The notes under the pieces were generated by a model. The model was not told the DNA's origin. It saw only the letters and a list, made by a program, of their open reading frames with translations, and ran no database searches. Shown piece by piece: positions 1-8,584 of a stretch of DNA of 64,000 nt. How positions within the stretch are numbered: position 1 is the stretch's first letter; each line of letters starts with the position of its first letter. Source of the stretch: DATEPR01 sp963780635 (lineage in GTDB: Bacteria > Actinomycetota > Actinomycetes > Mycobacteriales > Pseudonocardiaceae); contig CAWACW010000012.1 in the NCBI GenBank assembly GCA_963780635.1, forward strand, positions 1 through 64,000, given 5' to 3'. The position numbers were made by a program, and so were the translations under genes.

Positions 1-304
1 GCAGAGTCTCTGTGTTCGCGGCTTCCGTCTTGTCGTGGCTGCTCGCGGTCTGCTTCAGATTCTGTCCTACAAAACCCAGCAGAGCCGCGGTATCGAGCAT
101 CGCTTTCGTCGTCGCATCCGTCACTTGAGCCAGCAGTCCGGCTACGTCGCGCATTCCGGCTGCTCCTGCCATCTGGGACAACGACTCGGCGGCCCCGGTT
201 GCAGTCGACGGGGCGGTATCGACGAGCCCGAGAATGCGTCCTGCCCCCGCGTCCAGCTCGCCCGGTTGCACCGACATGCTGCCGCCGAAGCGAATCCCTT
301 CCAT
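1..304 (-). CDS. EspC-like type VII secretion-associated protein (partial, C-terminus off window)
   Basis: An open frame of 101 codons runs off the left edge, so the stop is not visible. The protein begins MEGIRFGGSMSVQPGELDAG and continues as an alanine-rich helical segment. The 'VxPGELDAxAGRI' opening and the small helical build resemble the EspC / DUF2580 family (PF10824), whose members are encoded beside ESX (type VII) secretion substrates in Pseudonocardiales. An internal ATG at 277 (MSVQPGEL) is an alternative start. The family call rests on the N-terminal motif only; no WXG motif is visible. It is divergent from the M20 peptidase gene, and the 194 bases between them must hold both promoters. 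Confidence 0.6.
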   Translation of the reverse strand, partial: MEGIRFGGSMSVQPGELDAGAGRILGLVDTAPSTATGAAESLSQMAGAAGMRDVAGLLAQVTDATTKAMLDTAALLGFVGQNLKQTASSHDKTEAANTETL

Positions 305-498
305 CCTCAAATCACTCAACGCATCGACGTAACTACTGTTCGCACTCACGGTAGCCGATTGCAGACCCGGCCGGGTGTCGTTCCACCGTGATGCCTGGGC
401 GGCGGCAGGAACTCGGCTGGTGACTGGCCGGGCGTCTGCGCGTCGGGGTTCTTCGGCGCCTGCCGGGCGCTCGGAACGGCGGATGGTAGGAAGAGCGC

Positions 499-1815
499 GT
501 GACCGTGGAGCGCAGCAGTGCCGAGGCCGAGGTTGTCGAACTGGCCAGTGATCTGATCCGTATCGACACCACGAACACCGGTGATCCGGCGACGTTGGTG
601 GGGGAGCAGGTGGCCGCCGAGTACGTGGCCGAGAAGCTCTCCGAAGTGGGTTTCGAGACCACTTACGTTGAGTCTGGCCAGCGCAAACGCGGCAACGTGA
701 TCGCCCGGCTGGCTGGGGCGGACGCGTCTCGTGGCGCTCTGCTGGTGCACGGGCACCTGGACGTCGTGCCCGCCGACGCCGCCGAGTGGGCGGTGCACCC
801 CTTCTCCGGCGCGGTGCAGGACGGCTACGTCTGGGGCCGCGGCGCCGTGGACATGAAGGACATGGTGGCCATGACGCTCGCCGTGGCCCGGCGGTTCAAG
901 CGGGACAACATCGTCCCGCCTCGCGACATCATCTTCGCCTTCCTGGCCGACGAGGAGGCGGGCGGCGTCTGGGGTGCTCAGTGGCTGGTCGACAACCGGC
1001 CCGAGCTGTTCGAGGGCGCCACCGAGGCGATCAGCGAAGTGGGCGGCTTTTCCATCACGGTCCGTGATGGGGTTCGCGCCTACCTCATCGAAACGGCTGA
1101 GAAGGGGATTCGGTGGCTCACGCTGCGAGTCCGTGGCACGGCCGGCCATGGGTCGATGATTCATCGGGACAACGCGGTCACGAAGCTCGCCGCGGCGGTC
1201 AGCCGGTTGGGTGAACATCGGTTCCCGATCGTGCTGACCGACTCCGTACGTGAGTTCCTCGCCGGTGTGTCCGAGCTGACCGGGCTGGACTTTCCCGAGG
1301 ACGACCTCGAGGGCTCCGTCGGCAAGCTCGGCGCGTTGTCCCGAATGATCGGTGCGACGCTGCGCGACACCGCGAACCCCACCATGTTCAACGCCGGCTA
1401 CAAGTCCAACGTCATCCCGTCCGTCGCCGAGGCGACCGTCGACTGCCGCGTGCTGCCCGGTCGCGAGGCCGCGTTCGAGCGCGAGCTGGCCGAGATCCTC
1501 GGGCCGGACGTGGAGCGCGAGTGGCTGAGCTTGCCGCCGGTGGAGACCACCTTCGACGGCGCTCTCGTGGACGCCATGACCGAGGCCCTCACGCACGAGG
1601 ACCCCGGCGCGAAGGTCCTGCCGTACATGCTCTCCGGCGGTACGGACGCCAAGTCCTTCCAGTCGCTGGGCATCCGCAACTTCGGTTTCGCCCCACTGCG
1701 CCTGCCCGCCGACCTGGACTTCAGTGCCCTGTTCCACGGTGTCGACGAGCGCGTGCCGGTCGACGCGCTGGAGTTCGGCACCCGGGTGCTGGACCGGTTC
1801 CTGCGTCGGGCGTGA
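499..1815 (+). CDS. M20 family metallopeptidase (dipeptidase)
   Basis: 438 aa, GTG start. It is a zinc-dependent M20 (ArgE/DapE/ACY1/CPG2) hydrolase, expected to remove amino acids or acyl groups from small peptides in the cytoplasm. The metal-binding signatures are in order: HGHLDVVPAD near residue 81, the Asp of VDMKDM near 118, the DEEAGG glutamate pair near 152, and a C-terminal SGGTDAK segment. The Bact_dipeptidase dimerisation domain occupies roughly residues 195-315. Length is normal for the family. The substrate cannot be read from sequence. A paralogue lies at 47734-49056, where the first motif reads QAHLDVVPAD. Transcription probably ends at the 12-bp hairpin just downstream. Confidence 0.93.
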   Translation: MTVERSSAEAEVVELASDLIRIDTTNTGDPATLVGEQVAAEYVAEKLSEVGFETTYVESGQRKRGNVIARLAGADASRGALLVHGHLDVVPADAAEWAVHPFSGAVQDGYVWGRGAVDMKDMVAMTLAVARRFKRDNIVPPRDIIFAFLADEEAGGVWGAQWLVDNRPELFEGATEAISEVGGFSITVRDGVRAYLIETAEKGIRWLTLRVRGTAGHGSMIHRDNAVTKLAAAVSRLGEHRFPIVLTDSVREFLAGVSELTGLDFPEDDLEGSVGKLGALSRMIGATLRDTANPTMFNAGYKSNVIPSVAEATVDCRVLPGREAAFERELAEILGPDVEREWLSLPPVETTFDGALVDAMTEALTHEDPGAKVLPYMLSGGTDAKSFQSLGIRNFGFAPLRLPADLDFSALFHGVDERVPVDALEFGTRVLDRFLRRA

Positions 1816-1822
1816 GGCACGC

Positions 1823-1856
1823 TCAGCCGGTGAGTGACGAATGCCTCACCGGCTGA
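1823..1856 (+). terminator. Perfect 12-bp hairpin after the M20 peptidase gene
   Basis: TCAGCCGGTGAG (1823-1834) pairs perfectly with CTCACCGGCTGA (1845-1856) across a 10-base loop, seven bases after the stop codon. No U-tract follows, which is common for actinobacterial intrinsic terminators. Confidence 0.65.
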
Positions 1857-1916
1857 ATCGGTGCGATCACGGGCGTTATCGTGCGGTGAAAATGCGGCAA
1901 CTGGAGGCGACCGATC

Positions 1917-2960
1917 GTGCTGAAGGCGGATGACCCGGGCCGGGACTGGACCGAGCCCGGTGTGTACGAGGTCGCTCCCGGTGTCTTCCGCATCCCGCTG
2001 CCGCTGCCGACCGATGGGCTGCGTGCGGTCAACGTGTACGCCCTGCTGGACGGCGACGAGCTCGTCATGATCGACTCCGGCTGGGCGATCGCCGAGGCCA
2101 AGGAGGCGCTGAGCGCGGGACTGGCCGGGCTGGGCAAGGGCATCGGGGACATCGCCCGGTTCCTGATCACGCACGTGCACCGCGATCACTACACGCAGGG
2201 CGTCATCCTGCGCCGTGAGTTCGGCACGCAGCTCCTGCTGGGCAAGGAAGAGCAGCCCACGCTGGACCGGATCGCGGCGAACATCGCCCGCGGGAACGAG
2301 GGCTCACCGTTCGCGGAGCGTTTGCACGCCGCGGGTGCGGCCGAGCTTGTGGCCCGGCTGGCGGCGCTGCGCCGGCCCGCGCAGGACAGCGAGCGGGACG
2401 TCTGGGAGATGCCCGACGAGTGGCTCGGTGACCGGGCCACGGCGGCCGTGGGCAGCCGTGAGCTGACCGCGGTGCACACGCCGGGGCACACCCGGGGTCA
2501 CCTGATCTTCACCGAGCCGGCCGCCGGCCTGACCTTCGCCGGGGATCACGTGCTGCCGCACATCACGCCGTCGATCGGGTTCGAGGGCGCGCCGACGGAT
2601 TTCCCGCTGCGCGACTACCTGGAGTCGTTGCGGCTGGTCAGGAGCATGCCGGATGCTCGGCTGCTGCCCGCGCACGGTTCGGTGGCACCGAGCGTGCACG
2701 CGCGGGTGGACGAACTGCTGGAGCATCACGACCGGCGGTTGGGGCTCATCGCCGACACGGTGGCACGTGGGGCGTCGACGTCCGCGGAGGTGGCGGCGTT
2801 GCTGACGTGGACGCGGCGGGAACGGAAGCTCTCGGAGCTGGATCCGTTCAACGAGATGTTGGCCGTGATGGAGACCATGAGCCACTTGGACGTGCTCATG
2901 TTGCAGGGCAGGCTGAGCCGGACCGATGTCGACGGGACTCATCACTACCGGGTCGTGTGA
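1917..2960 (+). CDS. MBL-fold metallo-hydrolase
   Basis: 347 aa, GTG start with GGAGG nine bases upstream. The metallo-beta-lactamase hallmark THVHRDHYTQG (near residue 83) supplies the HxHxDH zinc ligands. HTPGHTRGHL gives the third ligand region and FAGDHVLP the bridging Asp. A C-terminal helical domain of about 90 residues, as in glyoxalase II-like/BLACT-type MBL proteins, follows. The protein is probably a cytosolic hydrolase of a thioester or other ester; the substrate is unknown. It is converged on by the DUF5703 gene, with only 25 bases between the stops. Confidence 0.9.
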   Translation: MLKADDPGRDWTEPGVYEVAPGVFRIPLPLPTDGLRAVNVYALLDGDELVMIDSGWAIAEAKEALSAGLAGLGKGIGDIARFLITHVHRDHYTQGVILRREFGTQLLLGKEEQPTLDRIAANIARGNEGSPFAERLHAAGAAELVARLAALRRPAQDSERDVWEMPDEWLGDRATAAVGSRELTAVHTPGHTRGHLIFTEPAAGLTFAGDHVLPHITPSIGFEGAPTDFPLRDYLESLRLVRSMPDARLLPAHGSVAPSVHARVDELLEHHDRRLGLIADTVARGASTSAEVAALLTWTRRERKLSELDPFNEMLAVMETMSHLDVLMLQGRLSRTDVDGTHHYRVV

Positions 2961-2985
2961 CCTGGTAGTCGGGCCCGCCCGGGCT

Positions 2986-3198
2986 TCAGATACTGGGGCC
3001 GGGCGCGAGCGCCGCCGTCCGGCGGCGCTTCAACCACACTTTCCTGGTGCCGTCCGAGTACAGCAGTACGCGGGAGAGCTCCCAGCCGGTGAACTCCGCT
3101 TGGATGGCGAGTTGGGTGGCCGCCGCGCGCCGCGACAATCCCGCGGGTAGCCGCAGCGGCCGGTACTCCCAGTCCCCGTCGATCACCCCGTCGCTCAT
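2986..3198 (-). CDS. DUF5703 family protein
   Basis: 70 aa. Starts MSDGVIDGDWEYRPLRLP; the core contains AEFTGWELSRVLLYSDGTRKVWL, which is characteristic of the small actinobacterial family DUF5703. No function is established. The start is fixed by an ATGA overlap with the stop of the upstream lipoprotein gene, so the two are translationally coupled. The C-terminus is a short basic/alanine tail. A longer in-frame extension upstream lies inside the lipoprotein gene and is not needed. Confidence 0.85.
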   Translation of the reverse strand: MSDGVIDGDWEYRPLRLPAGLSRRAAATQLAIQAEFTGWELSRVLLYSDGTRKVWLKRRRTAALAPGPSI

Positions 3199-4205
3199 GG
3201 TTGCATCACCTGAACACCTCCTCCGTCCGCTGACGCGACGAACACGCGCCCGCTGACCGGATCGACAGCCACCGAGTCCGGTTGCCGGACCGTGGGCAGT
3301 CGGTATTTCTGCGCCGGCTGGTCGCCGGTGAGCTGGTAGCCGATGACCTCGTTGAGTTTGGTCGCGGTGACCCACGCGATGTCGTGCGTGGAGTCGACGG
3401 CGATGCCGTAGGGCACGCCCGGTGCCGGGGCGCTCTGCCGTTCCAGGACCGGGTCGGCGGTGAAGGTGATCAGCTGACTGGTGCGGGTGTCGGTGACCAG
3501 CACCCGGCCGGAGTTGTCGGTGACCGCGTTGGTCGCGCCCTGTCCGGCACGCAGGCCGGCGCCGACGGAGCCGCCGCTGACGTCGATGTCGAACACGGCC
3601 GACCGGATGCGGTCGAGCATGACGACCTTGTCGCCCGCGACGAGCACCTGCTCGGGGTTGACGTCCCCGGTGATGGTCTTGGTGACGACGTCGTCGCTGA
3701 CCTCGTCGATGGCCTTGCGGGCCGGCACGGCGACGAGCAGGTGGTTGTCGAACTCGGCAGCGCTGGTCGGGCCGCCGGGCACGGTGACGACGACCGCGCT
3801 GTCGGTGGTCATGCTCAGCTCGTAGACCTTGTTCGCGGTGGGGATCGCGGCGAGCACCGGGCCGCCGGAGCGGGCCAGCGACAGGTGGCTCACCGCGCCG
3901 GGCAGCGGTACCCGTTCGGGTGGGCGGGTGAGGTCGTCGATGGAGAATTTCAGCAGCTGAGCCGGTTTGGTGACCGCCACGACCAGCGTGTGGGAGCCGG
4001 GGTCGACGATCATCGCGCTGGCGTCACCGGGCAATGGCAGCACCGTGCCGGCCGGTTTCACCGCCGGTGGTGGAGAGGCGGCCGGGGTCGCGGCGACCAG
4101 GGTGGGTGCGGCCTGCAGGTCGTCCTGGGACTGGTTCCCCGAACACCCGGCGAGGGCGACCGCCCCCAGCAGGGCGGTGGTGACCAGTCCAACCCGTCGT
4201 CGCAA
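3195..4205 (-). CDS. Secreted beta-propeller lipoprotein
   Basis: 336 aa from a TTG start preceded by GGAGGT with a 7-base spacer; an upstream ATG (4241) would add 12 unnatural residues. The N-terminus has an arginine-rich head, a hydrophobic stretch and the lipobox VALAGC followed by SGNQSQDD, so it is lipidated and held on the outer face of the membrane. The mature part consists of repeated beta-propeller blades of YncE/NHL type, for example VLVTDTRTSQLITF, GIAVDSTHDIAWV and SVAVDPVSGRVFVA. It resembles the mycobacterial LppL group in layout, but that assignment is by analogy. It is co-transcribed with the downstream DUF5703 gene. Confidence 0.85.
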   Translation of the reverse strand: MRRRVGLVTTALLGAVALAGCSGNQSQDDLQAAPTLVAATPAASPPPAVKPAGTVLPLPGDASAMIVDPGSHTLVVAVTKPAQLLKFSIDDLTRPPERVPLPGAVSHLSLARSGGPVLAAIPTANKVYELSMTTDSAVVVTVPGGPTSAAEFDNHLLVAVPARKAIDEVSDDVVTKTITGDVNPEQVLVAGDKVVMLDRIRSAVFDIDVSGGSVGAGLRAGQGATNAVTDNSGRVLVTDTRTSQLITFTADPVLERQSAPAPGVPYGIAVDSTHDIAWVTATKLNEVIGYQLTGDQPAQKYRLPTVRQPDSVAVDPVSGRVFVASADGGGVQVMQP

Positions 4206-4311
4206 CGCGCATACCTCCGGCTCGTCGGTTACTGACAGCATCCCTGAACCTGGCGCTCAGGTCACCCCCGGCTACCCGTCCGGACGCCCTAACGGGTGTC
4301 TTCCGGATCGG

Positions 4312-5289
4312 TCAACCGAGTCGGCGTTCCGGATAGCCGAGTTCGATGCTGCTGACATCATCCAACGCCGCCCTGATGGCCGGCGGCAGGGTCAGGTCCT
4401 CGGCCGCGAGTGAACCGGTGAGCTGGCCGGTGTCGCGGGCGCCGATGATGGGTGCGATGACGCCGGGCCGGTCGCGGACCCACGCCAGGGCCACTGCCAG
4501 CGGTGATGTGCCCAGGCCGTCGGCCGCGGTGACCACTGCCTCGACGATCCGGGCGGCCCGTTCGGTGCGGTGCTGCTCCACGTAGGGCGCGAAATGCTGG
4601 GACGCACCCCGGGAGTCGGCGGGCGTGCTGCCGCGATATTTGCCGGTGAGCACGCCGCGGCCCAGCGGCGCCCAGGGCAGCAGGCCGATGCCGTGGTGCT
4701 CGGCGGCGGGAGCGACCTCGCGTTCGATACCGCGTTCCAGCAGGGAGTATTCGACCTGGGTGGAGATCAGCCGGGTGCGACCGGGCACGGTCTGCTGCCA
4801 GGTGGCGGCGGTGCCCAGCTGCCAGCCCGTGTAGTTGGACACACCGACGTAGCGGACCTTGCCGCCGGCCACGGCCGCGTCCACGGCGGCAAGGGTCTCC
4901 TCGATGGGTACCGACACGTCCCAGGCGTGCAGTTGCCACAGGTCGATGTGGTCGATGTTCAGCCTGCGCAGCGAACCGTCCAGTGCTGACAGCAGTGCGC
5001 CGCGGGACGCGCCGCCGCCGAACGGGCCCTCGCTGCGCCGCGCGACGGCCTTGGTGGCGATGATCACGTCGTCGCGGTCGACGACGTCGCCGAGCAGGAT
5101 GCCGAGGATGCGTTCGCTCTCGCCGTCGGCGTAGACGTCGGCGGTGTCCACGAAGGTGCCGCCTGCGTCGACGAACGCGACGAGCTGGTTGGTGGCCTCG
5201 TCGGCGTCGGTGTCGACTCCCCAGGACATGGTGCCCAGCGCCATCCGGGAGACGCGCAGGCCGCTGTGGCCGAGGTGTCGATATTCCAC
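4312..5289 (-). CDS. Aldo/keto reductase
   Basis: 325 aa from the GTG at 5289 (MEYRHLGHSGLRVS), the usual first residues of the family. A further 24 in-frame residues upstream are unlike the family and were left out. The (beta/alpha)8 NADPH-dependent fold is shown by DTADVYADGESERILG (catalytic Asp and Tyr), the Lys of IATKAV, HIDLWQLHAWD (catalytic His region) and PIIGARDTGQL, the C-terminal cofactor-binding segment. The substrate is unknown. The closest resemblance is to the YajO/PdxI-like and voltage-channel beta-subunit-like group. Confidence 0.92.
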   Translation of the reverse strand: MEYRHLGHSGLRVSRMALGTMSWGVDTDADEATNQLVAFVDAGGTFVDTADVYADGESERILGILLGDVVDRDDVIIATKAVARRSEGPFGGGASRGALLSALDGSLRRLNIDHIDLWQLHAWDVSVPIEETLAAVDAAVAGGKVRYVGVSNYTGWQLGTAATWQQTVPGRTRLISTQVEYSLLERGIEREVAPAAEHHGIGLLPWAPLGRGVLTGKYRGSTPADSRGASQHFAPYVEQHRTERAARIVEAVVTAADGLGTSPLAVALAWVRDRPGVIAPIIGARDTGQLTGSLAAEDLTLPPAIRAALDDVSSIELGYPERRLG

Positions 5290-5432
5290 GTGCGGGAGCC
5301 TACGGTGTCCGGTCGACCGATACGGGCGGCTCGACGTCAGTCGATCTAGGGAACCTTTCATACTGTGGCTTCAGTGACAACTGAAGCCAACGCCTTCGGC
5401 CCGAGTCCCGGCACACCGACTAAGGTCCGACC

Positions 5433-6485
5433 GTGCGACTTGGGATGAACCTCGGTTATTGGGGAGCAGGCAACGACGGGGGCAACCTCGCCCTGGCCCA
5501 GGAGGCCGAGCGCCTCGGCTACAGCGTGGTGTGGGCCGCGGAGGCGTACGGCTCGGACGTGCCGACGGTGCTGGCCTGGGTGGCGGCGCAGACGACGCGG
5601 ATCGACGTGGGCAGCGCGATCCTGCAGATCCCGGGTCGTTCGCCCGCGATGACGGCGATGACGGCGGCGACGTTGGACACGCTGTCGGGTGGCCGGTTCC
5701 GGCTGGGTCTGGGCGTGTCGGGGCCGCAGGTGTCGGAGGGCTGGCACGGGGTGCGGTTCGACCGGCCGTTGGCGCGGACACGTGAGTACGTGGACATCGT
5801 GCGGATGGCGTTGCGGCGGGAGCGGGTGCGTTACGACGGTTCGACGTATCAGTTGCCGTTGCCGGACGGCCCGGGTAAGGCGTTGACGTTGACGGTGCAT
5901 CCGGTGCGGGATGCGATCCCGCTGTACCTGGCGGCGGTGGGGCCGAAGAACCTGGAGTTGACCGGGGAGATCGCGGACGGGTGGCTGGCGATCTTCTTCT
6001 CGCCGGATTTCGCGCCGGAGTCGTTGCGGCGGATCGAGGCTGGGCGGGCGAAGGCGGGTCGGACGATGGAGGGGTTCGACGTGGTGCCGAGCATGCCGCT
6101 GGTGGTGGGTGAGGACTGGGTGGAGTGTGCGGACGCGGTGCGGCCGTACGCGGCGTTGTACGTGGGTGGGATGGGTAGCCGGGAGAAGAATTTCTACCAC
6201 GACATGGCGTGTCGGATGGGGTTCGAGGCGCAGGCCGCCGAGGTGCAGGACAAGTACTTGGCGCGGGATTACGAGGGTGCTGCGGCGGCGGTGCCGTTGG
6301 AGTTCCTGGATGGGACTGCGTTGTTGGGGCCGCCGGAGCGGATCCGGGATCGGATGCAGCGGCTGGCGGAGGTGGGTGTGACGACGTTGACGGTGTCGAT
6401 GCCACCACAGTTGGGGCAGGAGCGGCAGGTGGCCGCGTTGCGGGTGGCGGCGGAGGCGTTGGATGCCGCGGGCGTGGCGGGCTGA
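5433..6485 (+). CDS. LLM class F420-dependent oxidoreductase
   Basis: 350 aa, GTG start (MRLGMNLGYWGAGND). A bacterial luciferase-like TIM barrel. The features seen are GYSVVWAAEAYGSDV, SGGRFRLGLGVSGPQV and a C-terminal PPERIRDRMQRLAEVGVTTL. Actinobacterial members of this clade use coenzyme F420 and act as hydride-transferring reductases or dehydrogenases; which one this is cannot be told. It ends 23 bases before the histidine phosphatase gene on the same strand, so the two are probably one operon. From about 5.7 kb leucine is mostly TTG rather than the CTG used elsewhere. Confidence 0.9.
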   Translation: MRLGMNLGYWGAGNDGGNLALAQEAERLGYSVVWAAEAYGSDVPTVLAWVAAQTTRIDVGSAILQIPGRSPAMTAMTAATLDTLSGGRFRLGLGVSGPQVSEGWHGVRFDRPLARTREYVDIVRMALRRERVRYDGSTYQLPLPDGPGKALTLTVHPVRDAIPLYLAAVGPKNLELTGEIADGWLAIFFSPDFAPESLRRIEAGRAKAGRTMEGFDVVPSMPLVVGEDWVECADAVRPYAALYVGGMGSREKNFYHDMACRMGFEAQAAEVQDKYLARDYEGAAAAVPLEFLDGTALLGPPERIRDRMQRLAEVGVTTLTVSMPPQLGQERQVAALRVAAEALDAAGVAG

Positions 6486-6508
6486 TCGCGGTTTCGTAGG
6501 CTCCTCGC

Positions 6509-7219
6509 GTGGCCACTGTGATTTTGTTGCGGCATGCCCGGTCGTCGGCGAACGGTGCCGGGGTGTTGGCTGGGCGGACGCCGAAGGTCGGGTTGGACGA
6601 GTCCGGGTTGAAGCAGGCCGCCGGGTTGGTGGAGCGGTTTGCTGGGGTGCCGGTGGCTGCGGTGGTGTCGTCGCCGTTGCAGCGGTGTCGGCAGACGGTG
6701 GCTCCGTTGGTGGCGGAGCTGGGCTTGTCGGTGGTGTCGGATGGCCGGTTGGCCGAGGTGGACTACGGGGAGTGGACGGGCCGGAAGCTGGCCTCGTTGG
6801 GCAAGGAGCCGTTGTGGCAGGTGGTGCAGGCGCATCCGTCGGCGGCGGTGTTCCCCGGTGGTGAGGGGTTGGCCGCGGTGCAGGCGCGGGCGGTGGCCGC
6901 GGTGCGGGCGCATGGCGAGCGGGTGGTCGCGGAGCACGGGCCGGAGGCGGTGTGGGTGGTGTGCAGCCATGGGGATGTGATCAAGGCTGTGTTGGCGGAT
7001 GCGTTGGGGGTGCATCTGGATTCGTTTCAGCGGATCGTGGTGGATCCGTGTTCGGTGTCGGTGGTGCGGTACACGCATACGCGGCCGTTCGTGTTGCGGG
7101 TGAACGACACGGGTGGTGGTTTGTCGGGTTTGGTGCCGCCGCCTGCGAAGAAGAAGCGCAGCCGGCGTAAGGACGCGGGTTCGTCGGATGCGGTGGTGGG
7201 GGGTTCGACGGGCCGTTAG
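6509..7219 (+). CDS. MSMEG_4193-type histidine phosphatase
   Basis: 236 aa, GTG start. It belongs to the phosphoglycerate mutase-like histidine phosphatase superfamily: the LRHARSSAN segment carries the RH(A/G) phosphoacceptor His, SSPLQRCRQT supplies the second phosphate-binding Arg, and VVCSHGDVIKAV supplies the second His. The C-terminal VRYTHTRPFVLRVNDTGG and basic KKKRSRR tail are typical of the MSMEG_4193 subfamily. In mycobacteria the homologue (Rv2135c) is, from memory, adjacent to DUF3090 and SCO1664 genes; here those lie about 52 kb away at 59748. The final bases overlap the converging FAD oxidoreductase gene. Confidence 0.9.
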   Translation: MATVILLRHARSSANGAGVLAGRTPKVGLDESGLKQAAGLVERFAGVPVAAVVSSPLQRCRQTVAPLVAELGLSVVSDGRLAEVDYGEWTGRKLASLGKEPLWQVVQAHPSAAVFPGGEGLAAVQARAVAAVRAHGERVVAEHGPEAVWVVCSHGDVIKAVLADALGVHLDSFQRIVVDPCSVSVVRYTHTRPFVLRVNDTGGGLSGLVPPPAKKKRSRRKDAGSSDAVVGGSTGR

Positions 7220-8505
7220 GTCAGTGGGTGGTTGGCGGCGAGCAGGCTGTGCGGGTCGTGGCGGTGGGCGATGTCGGTGAGTCGCCGGTGGGTGTCAGGT
7301 GGGTAGATCGTGGTGGTGTCGACGGGTCCGTAGCTGAAGTTCGCTGACCGTCCGATGGTGTGGTCGGTCCACGGCTTGATGGCTTGTTCGTGCAGTTCCC
7401 TGACGGCGGTTTCGTCGTCGACGGGCGAGAGGATGGTGAGGGAGTAGGCGGCGTCGCGGTGGGGGACGGCGTTGGGGGTGTCGGGTTGGTGGGTGAGTGC
7501 GCCGCCGAGGTGGCGGATGTTGGCGACGGTCATCGTGGGTGCGTCGGGGCTGGTCAGGTCGCGTAGCGCGGGGAGGGTGTCGGGGTCGAGGTCGTCGAGC
7601 AGCAGGCTGATCGATCGGTAGGCGTGGGGTTGGGTGGGTTCGTCGAAGACGGTGGCGGATTCGGGGTAGGGGACTTCGCGAACCGTGTCGCGGATGGGGT
7701 GCAGTGCGCGCAGGGGCGCGATGAGGTCGTCGGCGGGTGTGGTGCTGGAGAGCTGGATCTGGGTGATGTGCCGGCCGCGGAGTTCGGTGGGGACCATCGG
7801 CAGGTCGGGGAAGGGCAGTGTGCTGACGGCGGAGGTCATGGTGTCGGGCACGGTGGTGGTCCAGTGGCGCCAGCGGTCGAGGATGTCGGGGTTGGTGGTG
7901 AGGTCGTAGTAGAGGCCGCCGCCGTGGATGTGGGTGATGGGCAGTAGGTCGATGGTGATGCTGGTGACGATGCCGTAGTTGCCGCCGCCGCCTCGTTGTG
8001 CCCAGTACAGGTCGGGTTCGCTGGTGGGGTCGACGTGTCGGGTGTGGCCGTCGAGGGTGATGACGTCGAGGTGGTGGACGTGGTCGGCGGCGTAGCCGTG
8101 GGGTCGGGCGAGTAGGCCGATGCCGCCGCCGAGGGTGTAGGAGATGGCGCCGACGCCGGGGGAGCTGCCGGAGCGGGGTGCGAGGCCGTGGGGTGCGGCG
8201 GCGTCGATGACGTGTTGCCAGGTGGCGCCTGCGTCGATGGTGGCGGTGCGCGCGTGTGGGTCGATGTGGACGTCGGTGAGGGCGCTGGTGTCGATGAGGG
8301 TGCCGCTGGTGAGGGGTGTGGCGTGGCCGTGGCCGCTGGCTTGCACGGCGATGGGGGTGCGGTGGGTGAGGGCGTCCTGGACGGTGTCGCGGATGTCGTG
8401 GGTGGTGGTGGCGGCGATGAGGGTGTCGGGGTGGTGGGGGTGCAGGAGTTGGAAGCCGGTGCGGTGGTCGTCGTAGCCGGGGGTGTCGGGTCGGTAGATC
8501 TTCAT
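7216..8505 (-). CDS. BBE-type FAD-binding oxidoreductase
   Basis: 429 aa. PCMH-type FAD-binding domain at about residues 30-200 with ASGHGHATP in the place where the family's covalent His normally sits, GGGIGLLARPHGYAADHV in the nucleotide-binding loop, and a C-terminal berberine-bridge segment (SANFSYGPVD). Relatives oxidise sugars, alkaloids or polyketides, reducing O2. The usual Cys of doubly flavinylated members (GxCxxVG..) is absent: the loop reads RPHGYAAD, so at most mono-covalent FAD is expected. Divergent from the WYL regulator at 8585, which probably controls it. Confidence 0.88.
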   Translation of the reverse strand: MKIYRPDTPGYDDHRTGFQLLHPHHPDTLIAATTTHDIRDTVQDALTHRTPIAVQASGHGHATPLTSGTLIDTSALTDVHIDPHARTATIDAGATWQHVIDAAAPHGLAPRSGSSPGVGAISYTLGGGIGLLARPHGYAADHVHHLDVITLDGHTRHVDPTSEPDLYWAQRGGGGNYGIVTSITIDLLPITHIHGGGLYYDLTTNPDILDRWRHWTTTVPDTMTSAVSTLPFPDLPMVPTELRGRHITQIQLSSTTPADDLIAPLRALHPIRDTVREVPYPESATVFDEPTQPHAYRSISLLLDDLDPDTLPALRDLTSPDAPTMTVANIRHLGGALTHQPDTPNAVPHRDAAYSLTILSPVDDETAVRELHEQAIKPWTDHTIGRSANFSYGPVDTTTIYPPDTHRRLTDIAHRHDPHSLLAANHPLT

Positions 8506-8537
8506 AAGGCCACGCTAGGGCCACTTGCGGACCTAAC

Positions 8538-8559
8538 GTGTCCGGAAGGAGTGGGACAC
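8538..8559. promoter_or_regulatory. Inverted repeat in the FAD-oxidoreductase/WYL regulator intergenic region
   Basis: GTGTCC (8538-8543) and GGACAC (8554-8559) form a perfect 6-bp inverted repeat around a 10-base spacer, between the two divergent genes and about 25 bases before the regulator start. The same TGTCC-N11-GACAC geometry occurs before the paralogous WYL gene at 43841-43861. It is a likely autoregulatory operator. Confidence 0.5.
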
Positions 8560-8584
8560 TCGCCGAATGGGTCGGAGCGCGGAG

